Source: Deltaproteobacteria bacterium
GTDB lineage: Bacteria; Desulfobacterota; Desulfuromonadia; Geobacterales; Pseudopelobacteraceae
Assembly (NCBI GenBank): GCA_030654645.1
Contig: JAURXC010000066.1
Coordinates: forward strand, 1-6,695
Direction of reading: 5' to 3'
Length of the DNA: 6,695 bases
The notes beneath the pieces were generated by a model that worked only from the letters and a program-made list of their open reading frames with translations, had not been told where the DNA came from and ran no database searches. Position 1 is the first letter of the stretch, and each line of letters starts with the position of its first letter. This document shows, piece after piece, positions 5,577-6,695 of this stretch. A program made the position numbers and the translations under genes.

Positions 5577-6695
5577 TCAGACCATTCATGCATACACTGC
5601 CTAACGGACTGCGGGTGGTCTGCGTTGAGATGCCGCATCTGCACTCGGTCGAACTGGCGATTTACCTGAAGGTCGGCGGCCGCAACGACCCGCCCGGTCG
5701 CGAGGGACTCTCGCATTTCCTAGAGCACATCCTGTTCAGAGGAACGGCGGACTTCGGCTCGTCGCTGGCGCTGGAAGCAGCCTTCGAAGCGATCGGAGGC
5801 GCTCCCAACGCCGCCACCGACACCGAATCCACCTGTTACTATTCACGCATTCATCCCGACCATGTCAAACACGGCATGGAAATCTTTGCCTCGATGATCC
5901 TGCGTCCGCTACTGGCGGGCATCGATATTGAGAAACGCATCATCGCCGAAGAAGCCAGGGAAGACCTGAATGAACTGGGAGAAGAGGTCAATCCCGATAC
6001 AATTGTCAGCCGGATGCTCTGGCCGCGTCATCCACTGGGTATGCCAACCATCGGCTCGCTGGAGAGCATCGCCGCCATAGACCGGGCAGACCTGGAAAGC
6101 CACCTGCGGAGCTTTTATGTTCCTGAAGCAGCCGTATTGACCGTCTCCGGTCCGGTGCGTGGGCACGAAATATTCGCAGCGGCCCAGGATTCCTTCGGCT
6201 GCTGGCATGGAAACCATCCGCCAGCGACACGTCTGGTGACAGAACAGCAACGGCCGCGCGCCCCCCGGATTCGCTGCGTGTACGATTCCGACAGCCAGAT
6301 GAACCTGCAGATCGCTTTTCTTGGTATGGCGCGCGATGACAGCCGCTTCATGGCCCTGCGCTTTTTACGGCGCATTCTGGCTGGCGGCGGCAGTTCCCGG
6401 TTGTATCTTCGTCTGCGTGAGGAATTGGGGATCATCTATTCGGTCGAAGGGTCCATCGGAGCTTACGACGAAACCGGTTGTCTGGCCTTCGACCTGTCCA
6501 CCTCTCCCGAAACCCTGATCCAGGCGGTAGACGCAACCATGACGGAGTTGTTGAAGATCGCCCGGAACCCGGTGCCGGAGGTGGAGTTGGAGCGGGTGCG
6601 GCATTCCTATATCTTTGATCTCGACTACAGCCGGGATTCGGCATACGAAATGGGAGGACGCTACGGCTGGGGTGAACTGATGGGGGTTGTTCGGA
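5573..6695 (+). CDS. M16-family zinc metallopeptidase (pitrilysin/processing-peptidase type), cut by right edge
   Basis: The ATG at 5573 opens 374 complete codons to the window end, about 85-90% of the roughly 420 residues usual for single-chain bacterial M16B peptidases. The inverted zinc motif HFLEH sits at residues 48-52 (His48, catalytic Glu51, His52), and the third ligand is probably Glu127 in IIAEEARED. Other family marks are GGAPNAATDTEST (75-87) and, in the second domain, GGGSSRLYLRLREELGIIYSV, which matches the conserved Arg/Tyr region that binds substrate. No signal peptide is seen, so a cytoplasmic location is likely. Such enzymes degrade or process short peptides; some act in cofactor or peptide-product maturation. 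It overlaps the HIT gene by four bases, so it belongs to the same operon. Activity looks intact from the visible motifs. Confidence 0.94.
   Translation, partial: MIRPFMHTLPNGLRVVCVEMPHLHSVELAIYLKVGGRNDPPGREGLSHFLEHILFRGTADFGSSLALEAAFEAIGGAPNAATDTESTCYYSRIHPDHVKHGMEIFASMILRPLLAGIDIEKRIIAEEAREDLNELGEEVNPDTIVSRMLWPRHPLGMPTIGSLESIAAIDRADLESHLRSFYVPEAAVLTVSGPVRGHEIFAAAQDSFGCWHGNHPPATRLVTEQQRPRAPRIRCVYDSDSQMNLQIAFLGMARDDSRFMALRFLRRILAGGGSSRLYLRLREELGIIYSVEGSIGAYDETGCLAFDLSTSPETLIQAVDATMTELLKIARNPVPEVELERVRHSYIFDLDYSRDSAYEMGGRYGWGELMGVVR

Overview
The window comes from a moderately GC-rich Gram-negative bacterium. It encodes an inner-membrane MacA/MacB-type tripartite efflux system, a Lon protease, a HIT hydrolase and an M16 peptidase. 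Codon use, protein style and the split MacB layout fit Desulfuromonadia (Geobacter/Pelobacter relatives). That placement is an impression from reading, not a database result.

Layout. Positions 1-979 (minus strand) hold the first 326 codons of Lon, which runs off the left edge. Behind it on the same strand is a 196-codon gene of unknown function (1069-1659). A good promoter facing Lon lies in the 89-base gap. A divergent intergenic region (1660-1997) holds an inverted repeat, a strong-looking plus-strand promoter (TTGACA/TAAGAT), a 20-codon reading frame with a good Shine-Dalgarno and two cysteines, a GC-rich hairpin, and a classic Rho-independent terminator. Directly after it comes a second promoter with an extended -10 that should serve the efflux operon. 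From 1998 to the right edge five plus-strand genes are packed with no gaps or with overlaps: a MacA-like adaptor, a MacB-type ATPase, a MacB-type permease, a HIT-family hydrolase and an M16 metallopeptidase cut by the window end.

How the genes work together. The adaptor, ATPase and permease should form an ATP-driven exporter that works with a TolC-like outer membrane channel encoded elsewhere. E. coli MacB fuses the ATPase and permease in one chain; here they are separate genes with a one-base overlap. The HIT and M16 genes look translationally coupled to the exporter and so are co-transcribed, but a shared job is only inferred.

The least ordinary part is the short transcription unit at about 1714-1925. 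It has its own promoter, a 20-residue Cys/His-containing ORF, a hairpin starting at the stop codon and a terminator. It could be a leader/attenuator for the efflux operon, a small RNA, or a tiny peptide gene. I cannot assign it to a known RNA or peptide family.
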